A DNA stretch of 64,000 bases from Chaetorhynchus papuensis (taxonomy: Eukaryota > Chordata > Aves > Passeriformes > Rhipiduridae). The stretch covers positions 248,001 through 312,000 of the forward strand of contig VWYX01000626.1 of assembly GCA_013396525.1 (NCBI GenBank), read 5' to 3'. Shown one piece after another: positions 25,399 through 37,400 of this stretch (its first letter is position 1; each line of letters begins with the position of its first letter). The notes under the pieces were generated by a model, which was not told where the DNA came from, ran no database searches, and saw only the letters and a program-made list of their open reading frames with translations. Made by a program: the position numbers and the translations under genes.

Positions 25399-25503
25399 GC
25401 ATATATATATACATATATATATGCATATATATATATATATACACACACACACATATATATATGTATATACACACATATATATACACACACACACACACAT
25501 ATC
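25399..25503. repeat. Compound (AT)n/(AC)n microsatellite
   Basis: About 105 bp of almost perfect alternating purine-pyrimidine sequence, mixing AT and AC blocks with a few interruptions (gc at 25422-25424, gt near 25462). The short tyrosine/isoleucine/cysteine-rich ORF on the minus strand is only the translated repeat. Confidence 0.97.
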
Positions 25504-26057
25504 TTACCAGAGCTAAACTGATTAACTGGAAAAATGAACAAAGTTTCTATTTGTCAACTCATAAATGAAAGAAATGCCAAACACTGCTTTGCCTCAGGAT
25601 CATTTAGAACACCTCTGCTCCAGGAAATCTTGACTTCTGGACTGTTGGGAAGATGGGAGCTGGAGTTCATTTGATCCCTTTCCAGACAGGGTATCCAATA
25701 AATGCTGTCGGCCCAAATCTAATGGAAACAATCTCACAAAAAGGTCTGTAGCTCATTCTGACAATTCATATCAGGATTTTTTTTTTTATACCACAGAAAT
25801 TACCATTTCTTTTGTTCCCCCCCCCCCACATTTTTGATCTTATTAAAAATCTAATGCTGGTTGTTCAATGGCAGCAGTTTTCCTTCAGTGCAGTATTGTC
25901 TCAATCCAAGAGGAGTGTGAGTATGGATTAAAAGCATATGGAGGACCAGGAATTTCTGCACGTTCTACTTTAGGCCAGCCACTTCACTGGTCTGAGCAAC
26001 ACACTGCACTTAATTAGAACTGAATCAAGACTATTTGGTTATACTTCAAAGTGCACC
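25504..26057. other. Non-coding stretch, homopolymer runs
   Basis: No gene recognised. A T10 run near 25779-25788 and a C11 run at 25817-25827 are the only simple features. Confidence 0.55.
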
Positions 26058-26180
26058 TCTAAGGTAAACATAACAAGCTCCCATTTTACTGAGAAACTGA
26101 TACTCCCAGAAGTGAAGTGACTCGCCCAAGGCTACAACCCCTCACTGCCAAAGCCAGGGTTAGCATCAGCCCTCCCTGCC
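26058..26180 (-). mobile_element. MIR-like (CORE-SINE) fossil, reverse orientation
   Basis: The segment ccattttactgagaaactg, then aagtgaagtgactcgcccaa and agccagggtt, matches in order the reverse complement of the MIR SINE core (ccattttacagatgaggaaactg / aagtgacttgcccaagg / gagccgggatt). Divergence is heavy, as expected for an element predating the mammal-sauropsid split or active early in amniotes. Assigned by eye. Confidence 0.65.
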
Positions 26181-26206
26181 AGAGAAAATGCTTAGCACTG
26201 TGTTTC

Positions 26207-26290
26207 TTTGAAAGCTCGAGGTTCATTCTTCATAAAAAAGGGATGAAATATAATTACTTATCTCTAAGGACTCCTGTGGACCAATAAATA
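26207..26290 (+). mobile_element. Possible second MIR-like 3' portion, forward
   Basis: Pattern similarity to the MIR 3' half: aggttcattcttcat, then a aaaagggat block, ataattacttatctctaagg and ctcctgtgga, compared with the consensus order tttcctcatctgtaaaatgggg / ataatagtacctacctcatagg / ttgtgagga. Weaker than the neighbouring reverse-oriented fossil. Confidence 0.4.
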
Positions 26291-29200
26291 ACATTTGTAC
26301 GTTGCTAAGTCGGAGCAAGCCTTGTCAGGGGTGGCAGTGCTCTCTCTGCAATGCCAGCTGTGGAGAGCACATAAAACACCAGCCTTCGTGGGCACGGGTG
26401 CTGCCAGTGCAGCAGCTTTTGCCTTTAGAAGCATGTAACATTAGAAAAATATTTTATGGAAGGAAAAGTTCAGATTATTGTACATAACCGCTTCATTTTC
26501 CCTAACTTTTCACAGATGCAGAAGTGTGCAGACATTTTTCAGAATTTGCTTTCAGCGGGATGCCATTTCACCTCACACACCAACTCCCGGCCAGTGCTGT
26601 CAGATTACGCATTTTGGGACATTTGATGCCATTTGCAGCATTTTGCCTCGTCTTTTAAACCAAAACCATGCTTTACCCATAAATGTGTGTCCAACTAACA
26701 TAGCAAAAAGAAATGGAACTACTTTTCCACTGATGAGAGATTCCCAAATAGCCAGACTCATTCTAGGGGGCTGGTGTGAGACCCTCCACTTCCATGGCTC
26801 TCTGGCTTCTTGGTAGCCACAAGCCCAACTTAATCAAGCTTGCAGAAGATTGCAGACAATACTTTCTGCTCACTTACACTGCACGGGATCATACTGAAAT
26901 GACAGAAAAACCCCTCAATTTCTTTTCTGTCAGCTGCACAAAGGAAAAAACAATACACTGACAGAGACAACAAGGAAGATCATGAAAGGAGCATGTGTGC
27001 ACGTCTAAATATTGTTGTTTCTTCTGAGAAAGTTTTTTCTCCTAACAAATGTAATAAAATACTGCTTCAAATATTTCCCGTCATGAATTTCTTGCATTTC
27101 ATGACTGACTGAGTTTTAATCTGCATGTTTACAAGTGCAGTGCACCCCCCAGGTGCTAACAGAAAATGAAAAGTAATAGAAGCCCTTTCTGCATTAATCT
27201 GTTCTCAGACTGACACAACTGAAGCAGAAGGCAACAGCACCCACCTCTCTGTGCTGTTCTTGTGTTTCAGCATGCTCAGTATCCAGAGCCTTTCCTAAAA
27301 CTCTCTCAAAAGTTTTTCTAATTACTCCATGCTGGCTCCCCCCCACAGTCAGTGCTTGGAGAGCAGCAAAGGAGCAGCAGGGCTTTTGAAAATCACTCAG
27401 CTGAATCCCAGCTGGAAACCTGAACACCCCATCTTTAGCTAAGCCTGTTCTGCTGTGCAGCAATTCCACCAGTACAGTGACCTATTTTCTTGTGCGTTGA
27501 CACAAAAAGGTATTTTCAGACATAGTGTGAAGTGTTACAAAGTGGCATAAACTTCTCCAGAACAATCAGAATTTTGATAGTAAGGATGTTTTATTAAATA
27601 TCGGTTAAGCTCAGATGCAGTCCCTGACCCTAAAGGGCATGTGAGGAAATCCAAGTTCTGCCACCACTTCCCAAAGCTACTACTCAATTTACTTAAATTC
27701 TATACCCTTAAAAGAAAGCTAAATGGTTTTATACACATAAAATTTGCGAACTTCACGAGGATGAAGTTCTTGTTGCAATAATACAACAGCAAAGGCATCT
27801 CAAAAGATTTATACCAAAACCATATGAATCAACTTTGAAACTAGAAATAGCAACCAGAGCAAGCAACAGCGTTCTGAGCAGCTGAATGAGTGTTCCAGTG
27901 TGGAAGTGGGGATTTTTGGATAATGCTCCCCATAAGTGTTACTGCCAGTCCTAACAGCAGCAATGCATCACTTCTGCAATGAGCAGGCTCTATCAAGAGG
28001 TCATGGCCATACCTGATAAAGCACAGTATAAACATGTACTGGGGAAAAGAATTTCCTGCGGGTCAAGCTCTGGAGATGAGAGACAGATATGAGAATTAAG
28101 TTATCTAAGGTGGCAGTTAGGTAGTGGCAAAAGCGGGAACACCAAAGAAATCTTTTCACTCCCAAATGGCCCACCAGAGACAGGACAGAAGCATAAAGAC
28201 CATTTTCAGTAGAAAACATACTGTGAATCACACCAGACTGTATTTCATTGAATCTGACTCCCTTATTGCTTCAAGTGCCTGAAATCTGGAACCGCGAACA
28301 GCAGAACCGGCCACCCCATCATCTTCCCTTTGCTGTTTGCTCCTTTTCTGTGGAGAAACTGCATCAGCCTTACATCTTGCCTCCAATGCTCATACTTCAG
28401 TGCCATTCTCTGGGGAGCTCGGCTGGGTCTGGTTTGGGTCAGGAGACTGCCTGGCACAAGCACAGGATGCTCTGTGCCTCGGTAGCTGATGAATACTGGG
28501 AGCTTATTGATAACACCATTAAACTTCTGCACCAAGTATCTATCACTGCTACTACACTCTGAAAGGTGCCAAAAGCTCATGGATTGTGATCCATCCAGCC
28601 CCAGCACAAAGGCACTAAACAGAGTCCTCCCTGCTTTTTTCTCTCACGATTCATGCTTCCAGTGACACACGGCTTTTCTTTTAGAAAGCTTACTGCTACT
28701 TTTGCTGGGATCTCTGTTAGCAAAACAACAAGCATCACTCTTTGGAGCAATGCCAAATAATCACCGTGCAGACACTGCTACATGTTCACTCCATTCAGCT
28801 GAGCTGCTTGCAATATTATCAACAAATCCTACAAGCAAAAAGGTGGCACAAAACATAAACAAATGGTCCATGCCTAATGACGATGTATTAACAGTAAGTG
28901 CCTTGAATTCATCATCCACCTGTTCAACGGGTCATGAGAAGAGATTTATGTCCAAACAGCTATAACTTCCAGGGAGTGGGATGCAGAAAGACCATCCCCC
29001 TTTGCTGGGAAACCTGATCTCTACCAGAACAGATTGCAGTTCAGATAAATTCAATGCTCTATTACTTCTGCGTTTGTCGTGTTCCTACATGTTTTGTGTT
29101 GGGTTTTTTCTTTCTATTTGATACAAGCAGCACAGTATAAATGTAACTGGCAGAATGTGTCATCCCACGTTTTCTTTTCCATTCAGCTGACGTGCTAATT

Positions 29201-32200
29201 TTGTGTAACACAAGAAATGAACAGCTCTTTCCAGATGTATAAAATTTAGTTTTAACGACCAAGTAAGGCGGGAATTTTTTTTTTTTTTTAATGGGATCAC
29301 AGTTTCCTCAATTAAATTTTAAGAGAATTCAGCTTTGGAAACATTGCATGCTGTATTTTACAGTTCTCTGAGGGAGAAAAAAAAGTGAGGTGGGAGGATG
29401 TATGCCTATTTTCAAAGTACAGAGTTAACAAAGCATTACTTTAAATTCAGTGATTTTCAAGTTGGTTGTTCACGTCTGCTTAAATGCCTGTGGGTAAATA
29501 TGCTGAGGTCTGTAATACATTCCAAATGGTCAGTGCTGTTACGATACTCTCACAATTACTGCGCTACAAGAAAGATTAAGTCAATCTTTAAGAGATGGAG
29601 AAAGGAAAGATTTTTCCCTTTTCTGGCTAAGACAGGCAGTTTTTCAAGTCGCAGCCCCACCTAAGAGCTCAGAAGGATGGTGGCAGACTCTGTACCAAAG
29701 GTGCTCTGCCACACAGATCCCAAAGGCTCTGCCAGAGGTGGATTCCAGGAAGCCTGAGCTGGCTGGAACTGCACAGGGGGACTAAACGGGCTGGGTTTGC
29801 CCTACAAGCAGCACATTTGGGCTTTCTACGAGCTGTAGGAAGAGCCAGCATTTCAAGGGGAGAACTTGCTGATTTTGCCAAAGACAAGAGAACTACTGAC
29901 CAAGGGGAGGTGGATGAGCGTGCACATGTGTTTATGTGCCTGTCCACAAAGCGAGAGGAAATCTCAATCTATATACAGGCAAGTAAACTACAAAAAGGAA
30001 GACAACCAAGCTGTCAACACAGAATTCTTTGCAGAGTGGAAGGAAACAGAACTGCTCAAAGAACTGAAAGCATTAGAAGCAACTTGTTTGCTGCTCTTCT
30101 GGCTTTTTGTGAAGTCAGCTATGAAAAACCCGCATGCAAGTGTTTGAGTAAGGGAGTAATTTCTTGAGTCACCTGTCCCCACTGAACAGAGTCATCAGTT
30201 CAGACTGTGGACACTGGCACTGACACCATTCTATAATCACAGAAAACAGCAAAACTTCCCTGAGTGACACCACCTTTAAATTTACCAATTTCACAGTTAA
30301 CTATTCTTGCAAAAGAACATGGGAGAAATACGACACTGAGACAGACTCTGGCCTCCTCTTCTGAACCAGCTCAAGAACACTTCTAGATTTAAGCTCCACC
30401 GAAGTAACAGAATTTACCAATAATACAGAATTATTCAGTGTGTGGAAAATCAAAGCTGTCCTAGAAGAGCGATGGGGAAGATTTCATGATACTGAGTGAC
30501 TGGGCAACAGAACTGATGGATTAAGTTCGACATTGCCAGATGTAGCCAGAGAAAAGCTGCCCTAAATACCAGCACACTGTGGGGCCCAAAATCAGCCACC
30601 ACAGCTCAGGACAGAGCAGAGGACTGTTATGGTCAGTTTGGGAACATCAGCTCACTGTTCAGCCACTGTCAGAAAGGACAAACATGATTTCTTCTTAGAT
30701 TTTCTTTTTTAGATTTCTTCCCTGCCTTTCCCCCCCACCCATATAATTTTTTTTTTTTTTTTACCACTACAAAGCCATAGTAATCCCGTTTCTTGGACAC
30801 TCCATGGAATTCTGGTTATCCCACCTCAAAGAGGACAGTGCTAGAGTACAGAGAGGTATAAAAATGACAATAAACATTTTAAAGATGTGGGCTAGCTGGA
30901 AAACTAGGACAGGCTAAATACATTAAGGTCCTTTAATGTGGGAACTAGATAGCTGTGAGTGCTATGATTAAAGTCAATAAAATCCATGAATGGCCTGTAA
31001 AAGGAGGAAATTTGGTTTTTACACAGTCTCAGGGTGATTGTGGAGGAAGAGGACATTAAATTGAGCTATCAGATAGCAGGGTTAAAACAGGAATATACTT
31101 TGTTATATCACATATATTGGCACCACTGCTACCACGTAGAGACCAAGAGAGTGAGTAATTCCTAACACACACACATGTACTAAAGGCTGCTATGAACTAA
31201 AACCCAAAGACTCAGACAACACCTCAGCCAAGATTCTGCAGTGGAAACAATCCTCTCAATCCAGTTTCACTCAGAAATCCCACCCTGTTTGGAAGGGAAG
31301 CAGACACCACTCGTGTTCCAGTCATGGGCTGACAGTGTCAGCTCTCCTCACAGAGAGCTGCAGGCTCTGGCAACCCTCAAAGGGGAAAAGATGCCTCCTC
31401 TGAACAACAGCACTTAAACTTGCTCACAGAAAGATGTTTTACCCCTCCTCCTGAGACCACTCTGTCCAAATGGCAGTGGACAGGGCTATTTTACAAGCCA
31501 GCTATGCCTATATATGCATACCTGCATTGGGTTTGTCTTTTTTACAGCACTTTTAACCCCCAACAGCAATTTCAGTGGCTACAACAAAGTAAAAACTGGG
31601 TTTTTTCAGTAGTATTCCTACTTTCTACTACAAGTCTGACTTCAGGCTCAAAAGCTGCTACCTAATGATAGCCCCAGGACAGAGAGGGTTAGTACAAGTC
31701 AAACACCCCAAGAGCTGTTCTGCCCCAGGTCAGGGTCACTGCAAATGGCACAGAGCTCCAGTGCTATCAAATACACACCATCTTCTACACACACAGCCAG
31801 CCATTAAAACACAGTGTCTGTGTTTACGTCTGCTAATAACAATGCTGACTTTTACTACCTACAACTGTAATCATGAATCAACTGGTATTTAACAGATCTG
31901 TACCCAGATGCTGTGTGTGTACTTGTTACATCTACCAACACAACTCCCTGTACTTTATCTTCTTGTAAAGGCTAGAGGAAAAAAAAGGACAAGCAGAGTG
32001 TTACAATTTCTATTGTGCTTTAGGCAACTCTTGAATTTGAATTAGTAATTAGTACGTTAAGATGATGTACCATAAAACCCAAGAGGATAAATCTATAAAT
32101 AGATTACAAGGCTGACTTTCAAAACAATTTTAAGTATCCTCTCCTAACTGGCCCACCCGGTGTTACCAAAACATTCAACTAATTTTCAGACCCTGTTATA

Positions 32201-32642
32201 TCTAAAATATATACCACACAGTGCCCAAATTGAGTTTTCCATTCAAAAAATATTATTACATTTTAAAATTACACCTTTAACCCTAATGATTAAGAAAATC
32301 TAATCGACCTAAAAACAGCCTAAAGATTTTCATCACTATTTCCAGCCTGACTCAGCAGTGCAATTCATCTTTTGACAACAGCAGATCAATTAGAAGGCAT
32401 CAATTCCAATGCTGTTTATTAGCTGAAGGCCTCTCGATGCCCAGCCCTGCCACCTGCACTGCCAGGAATGCCTAATGGGAAAAAGGCAGACGTGGAAAAC
32501 AGCAGCACAGGAGGGTGGGTGCTCCTGCCCCTCGGCTTAGGGGTGACTGACTGATCCCCTCAGAGCTCTGCAGACACACCCACACCCTGGGAGCCCCCGG
32601 GGAAAGGGTCGGTACAGCACATTGTGTCAGACCTGGTAAATC
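26291..32642. other. Non-coding stretch, nothing recognised
   Basis: Over 6 kb without a recognisable gene or repeat family. It has a T14 run near 29277-29290 and a T16 run at 30747-30762. An AT-rich block at about 32040-32420 has several TAATTA- or CAATTA-type homeodomain core sites. ORFs up to about 128 codons show no similarity I can name. Confidence 0.5.
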
Positions 32643-32678
32643 ACAGACAGACAGACAGACAGACAGACAGACTGACTG
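32643..32678 (+). repeat. (ACAG)n tetranucleotide microsatellite
   Basis: About seven perfect cagacaga-type units ending in actgactg. It lies 85 bp outside the left arm of the inverted duplication. Confidence 0.95.
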
Positions 32679-32762
32679 TTAATGCCTCCACCCCCGCTCC
32701 TCCACGTTAAGCAAAGGCCTGGCCACTGTCACACCCTCTGGGCAATGGCACCCTCAGGAGCA

Positions 32763-32996
32763 TTAAGCATGACTAAAGCCTGGACCTTGGGGCTCAGGAG
32801 TTCACTTTCCATCCTGTGTCCCACAAGGGGTGCCGTCATCTGAAAGAGCCTCCTTTATAAGGGCTGGACATAGGAGAGCAGAGATTCCTGAGTTACTCTG
32901 GTGGGACAGAAGTCCTGATCTCATCCACTCTCCTGGTTTCATGTGCAGATCCTGGAAAGGAAGGAGGAATGTGAGGCAGAACCCACCAGGATGCCA
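32763..32996 (+). repeat. Inverted duplication, left arm (234 bp)
   Basis: Reading outside-in, this segment begins ttaagcatgactaaagcc and ends aacccaccaggatgcca. Its reverse complement occurs at 34213-34445 with only three substitutions (32835, 32900, 32957, approximate) and one single-base indel (extra A in the tttataagggc stretch near 32859). That is about 98% identity. Homology stops sharply at both ends. The sequence does not match any repeat family I recognise, and ORFs in it differ between the arms. Confidence 0.95.
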
Positions 32997-34212
32997 CATG
33001 GAGATGGGCAGTGAGGGGCTGGAGCAGCTGAGAACACCCACAGGGACCCACAGAAGCAAAGGGGCTCCTTTACTGAGCCAGCACAACAAACACGAGGTGC
33101 AGCATCTCCCCAAACCATGCAGTGCAATTACAGCACAATCAAGAGGTGTTTTCTTCCAGGCAGATCACTCTTCTTGTTTGTTTTTCCTCCTTTCCTTCAA
33201 ACTGTATAAATAATCAGTTTTTCTGCGTGAGATAGAGCAGCTATTTCCTTCTAGGAAAAACATCCAGTGAAGACAAACACAATGCAGTCTTTCCAGATGA
33301 GTAATTTGCCTCGACACTAATTTCCTCTCCTGTCATAACCCTGGCAGGAGCCATCTCAAGCAGTGGGATTTACCTGAGAGCTGGCAGGTGGAAAAGCCCT
33401 GTCACTGCAAACACACCTGTGCTGCTCTAAGGGATTTACCGAAATTCCAATTTCCAGGTTAGCTTGTTTCTGCAAACTGTCACATTTCCTCCTTCCCTTT
33501 CTTCAATACCTTGGTTGAAATTCCTTTTAAATTCAAATTTCTTTATCCGTTTGGATTTCAATTTACACAACAATACCTCATTCACTATGAAAAAACAAGA
33601 CAAGTTGTTTTTGGGTTTTTTTCCAGGGGAACTAATGTTGCACATTGTGAAACCATGGTAACTGTCAACTTCCACAAGGTTATGCTATAAAAGAAAATGA
33701 ATTGGTGCAACCATCTCTTAAACATTTCTTTGGGTTATCACCATAGTAAATCTGACAAACCCACACTTCATCCTATAACCAGATTTTCATTTCAATAAGG
33801 GAAAGCACTGATCACTTTAACAAGCTATTTGTGATCTACAGTCAGCAGTTCCCATAGGAAGTAAATCTGTGCTAAGGGAAAGAGGGGGAAGAGTATTTTT
33901 TTTTAATGGTTTCTCTTCTGTCAGCACAGGGCAGCAAAAGGTGAGGTTGAGGGGCCCTTGCTGGGACAGGAAACACTAGATAGGAGCAACTATAGATACC
34001 TTGCAGCACAAGAATCTACAGAAATGTTAAGCTTTATTGTCCTTTGAGCAAGGGAAAAATAAAAGACCATGAGGGCCAATTAACCACATGGAGCTGCTGA
34101 AGTAGTAATAAACAGAGAATAAACCTGAGCACAGCAGAGCTGGGGATAAAAGTATTCCAGAGAAAATTTCTTGGTTATTAGACTTCCTACAAGACTCTAC
34201 AGCAATGGCCAC
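32997..34212. other. Spacer of the inverted duplication (about 1.2 kb)
   Basis: Unique-looking AT-rich sequence between the arms. It holds no recognisable gene, LTR or transposase remnant. A T9 run lies near 33897-33905. Confidence 0.6.
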
Positions 34213-34445
34213 TGGCATCCTGGTGGGTTCTGCCTCACATTCCTCCTTCCTCTCCAGGATCTGCACATGAAACCAGGAGAGTGGATGAGATCAGGACTTC
34301 TGTCCCAGCAGAGTAACTCAGGAATCTCTGCTCTCCTATGTCCAGCCCTATAAAGGAGGCTCTTTCAGATGACAGCACCCCTTGTGGGACACAGGATGGA
34401 AAGTGAACTCCTGAGCCCCAAGGTCCAGGCTTTAGTCATGCTTAA
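34213..34445 (-). repeat. Inverted duplication, right arm (233 bp)
   Basis: Near-identical reverse complement of 32763-32996. On the plus strand it begins tggcatcctggtgggttctg and ends gctttagtcatgcttaa. Neither arm has an obvious target-site duplication or terminal motif, so a local inverted copying event is as likely as two insertions of an unknown repeat. Confidence 0.95.
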
Positions 34446-37400
34446 AATGGCTCATATTAAAACAAAATGGGTTAGCTGACCCTCCCTACTCCTCTTAACA
34501 AACTGTTCCAGCAGTTCAGTTCTCCAACGGACTGACATCTAATTCCCAGACTGAATTTACCATCTGCAGTTTATACCCACTTAGCTGCCTTTGCCAACAA
34601 TCTTTTCCACCTAAATAACTCTTCTCCCTCCACGGTGAGGCATTTAAGAGAGAGCAGTGGCAGCCCCTCAGTGCCCTCACTCTGTTCAGCTGCCCAAGCC
34701 ATGCTCTCCCTGCTGCCTTTTGTGAGCCAGGCTCTCCCCCTGTCCTCACCCAGCCTGAATTCAGCCAGAGCTGACCTGCTCAGTCACTGGGTTTTGCCCT
34801 GAGTCCATTAATGCCTCTCTGTGCTATTTTCTCTCGCACAGAGGAGCGCCACCAACTTCATCCACACATCCCCAAGCCTCACTACAGATGACTGGAGTCT
34901 GAAGTACAGTGCCTTCCTCCCCAGCTCTACAATCCCCACTTCCCTGAGCCCTGCCTGCTGCTCTCCACGTTTCTGCTCTGTTATCTCCACCTCCATGGAA
35001 CACAGGGGGTGTTCACAGCTCTCCCTGCTTTGCTCCCAGCTCATTTGCTTGCCACTGACCACACCCGGGTCCCTAGCTGGGTTCAGCACTGCCCCCCCCC
35101 ACTAATTACAGCCCTTCTGTAATTACTGCGTCAGCCTGTGCTTTCACACGTGCTCGTGGGTATGTGCTGATGACAGCTAATAAATTAGACTCAGGCAATT
35201 TTTTACTACAGATGATCATGAATGGGGTTTGAATTCTACTATTAAGATAGGTTTTTACCTAATGGGCCAGCCCTGGCACTTCCAGTTTGTCCCATCAGAC
35301 AAAATAGAGTGATTTTTAAAAAGAGGGAACCAGCAATAATGACACATTATTGATCCATCAAGAGAGCTTAGGAGCTTTTTGTTTGTTTTCTTTTGGTTTT
35401 ATGTAACAAGTTATCTCTAGAGAGAGATCACACAGCATTTTCATCATATTTCACAAAACAAAGGCAGCAGCAAGAAAAAGCAGACTGAGGTGGCTCTAAA
35501 ACCCAATGCTGATTAAAAAAACAACAGTAAAAACTGTTGAGGACACAGCCTTTTAAGATCAGAGCCTCAGAAATGAGCCCAGTAAATACTTGCACCATCA
35601 GACATGTCCTTTCACCCAAAAGATGATCATTTTAGCCCAAATGAGAACACAATCTCTGGCTTCACTTATTCTTTAAAACCCAAATGCTTCAGCTGCAGAC
35701 GGGAATTTCATCTGGAGCTCTCCTACCAAGCTGCACAACCCTGGCCCCAGACTTGGGAAAGGTCCTAAGCAACTGCAGGAAATACAAAGTTGCTGCTGTT
35801 TAGAATAAATTAAACCTTCCCTAAAGCTCACAACAGGAGTGAGCAGAGCTCCAGACAAGAACTGTCGGACAACAGGCATTCACAAGCACACTGGTGAATC
35901 CTTCAGTTGTTTACAGCAGGCTCAAAACCTTCCTAGCAACTTTGTTCTGTCCTGAGTGCATGCAAGGAGGGCTGAGGAAGTGAAGACACGTTATTCTTTC
36001 CAGCTATCATTCCAGAGGTATAATTTGATGTAAAAAGCACCCATGCTGCCTTTTTCTGAGTTTCTCTGTTTATGAACAGAGGCAGGAAATTCAGAAACTG
36101 CCACTATGGGACGAGACAAAGTCAAACCAGAAATCTGCAAAAATTTAGAACTCTGACTCAAAGGTTTATGAAGAATGAGTTGCAATGAAAAATCTTTAAC
36201 TTTTTTTTTTCAATTAGATACTGGAAAATAAGCTAAAATAAACATTTAGAGTCTTAGTTTGATCTCTGAACCTCTTCATGTCTAGTTAATAAAATGAAGC
36301 AGCCTATGGCACTAGTTTGTAGTGAAGTACAAATTTCTGAATACGTGGTAGACAGAAAACTAAAACAACATCTGTCAAAACAAGCAGCTTCTATGCAACG
36401 GCAATCATGCACCAAAACCAATTCAGTTTTCTGCTGGTGTGAGATGGTGCAGCTCCACTGCTGCAGCAGCTACAGTGACAGAGACTGCAGTGGATGGTGG
36501 CTCCCAAAAATCTCTGGTTCAGAACATTGGAACTACAGACAGCCTTCACCAAAACCTGTGTGAGTTACACCAGATACAGCTTGAGTCAAAATCTCACTGC
36601 TACTTAACAGATCCTGCTTCAAAAAAGGTGATGGAAGTAAATTCTAATGATTGTTTTGGTTTTTGTTTTTTTTTTTTTTTTTTTACAAATGGAAGATTTA
36701 TAATGAAGAAGGTGTCCAATAACCATGTATATCTCATTCTTCCCTGGCATTCTGTTGATAAATTAAAATACATTTGGAATGTGATCACTTAAAAAACCAC
36801 TTTAATAATCTAAAAGGTTCACCTGTATTATTTAAAGCCTTTTCCCACTCCCACTCTCAGTTACCTGAACTGCTTGAGATGCTTACTGCCGTAGGAATGG
36901 ACAGCTAACATCATCCAGCACTACTGACACACACACTGCTCTTTTGGGAACAACTCAGACTTAACAGCTATTAACTCTGCCACACAGAAAAGCTGGGAAG
37001 AGTATTATTAATACAATGTGAGCATCTTGATTAATTAAAAGCACTGATTTACACACAGAATTCTCTGGAAATACTTAGAAACCACACACACAAGTTGTCA
37101 TACAAACTGAATATAGTTTTATTTTTAAGCTGGATCAAGTTCTATTACCTAACACAGACCCTTATATAGAGAACTTCTATTAACTCTAAATAATTCTCAT
37201 CAGCCTGTGAAGATGCAACTCAGAAACCCCCTTCCTATTAGAAAGGAACTTCATTATGTCCCAAGTCTGCTTGCAATCAGCAGTTCTTTGTAGGCAATAA
37301 GATGGTTTAGGTCCTTTGCCAAATCTCAATGTGTGGTCATTCCATAAAATTGACTAAATCAATGCACTTGGAATTCTCAAGATAGTTAATTTTCCAAAGA

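Noticed and set aside
25244..25498. Tyr/Ile/Cys-rich minus-strand ORF
   Set aside because: It is the translation of the AT/AC microsatellite.
34808..35105. Overlapping 93-94 codon ORFs after a ctctcgcacag acceptor-like site
   Set aside because: Both strands are equally open, no donor with consistent phase was found and neither peptide is recognisable.
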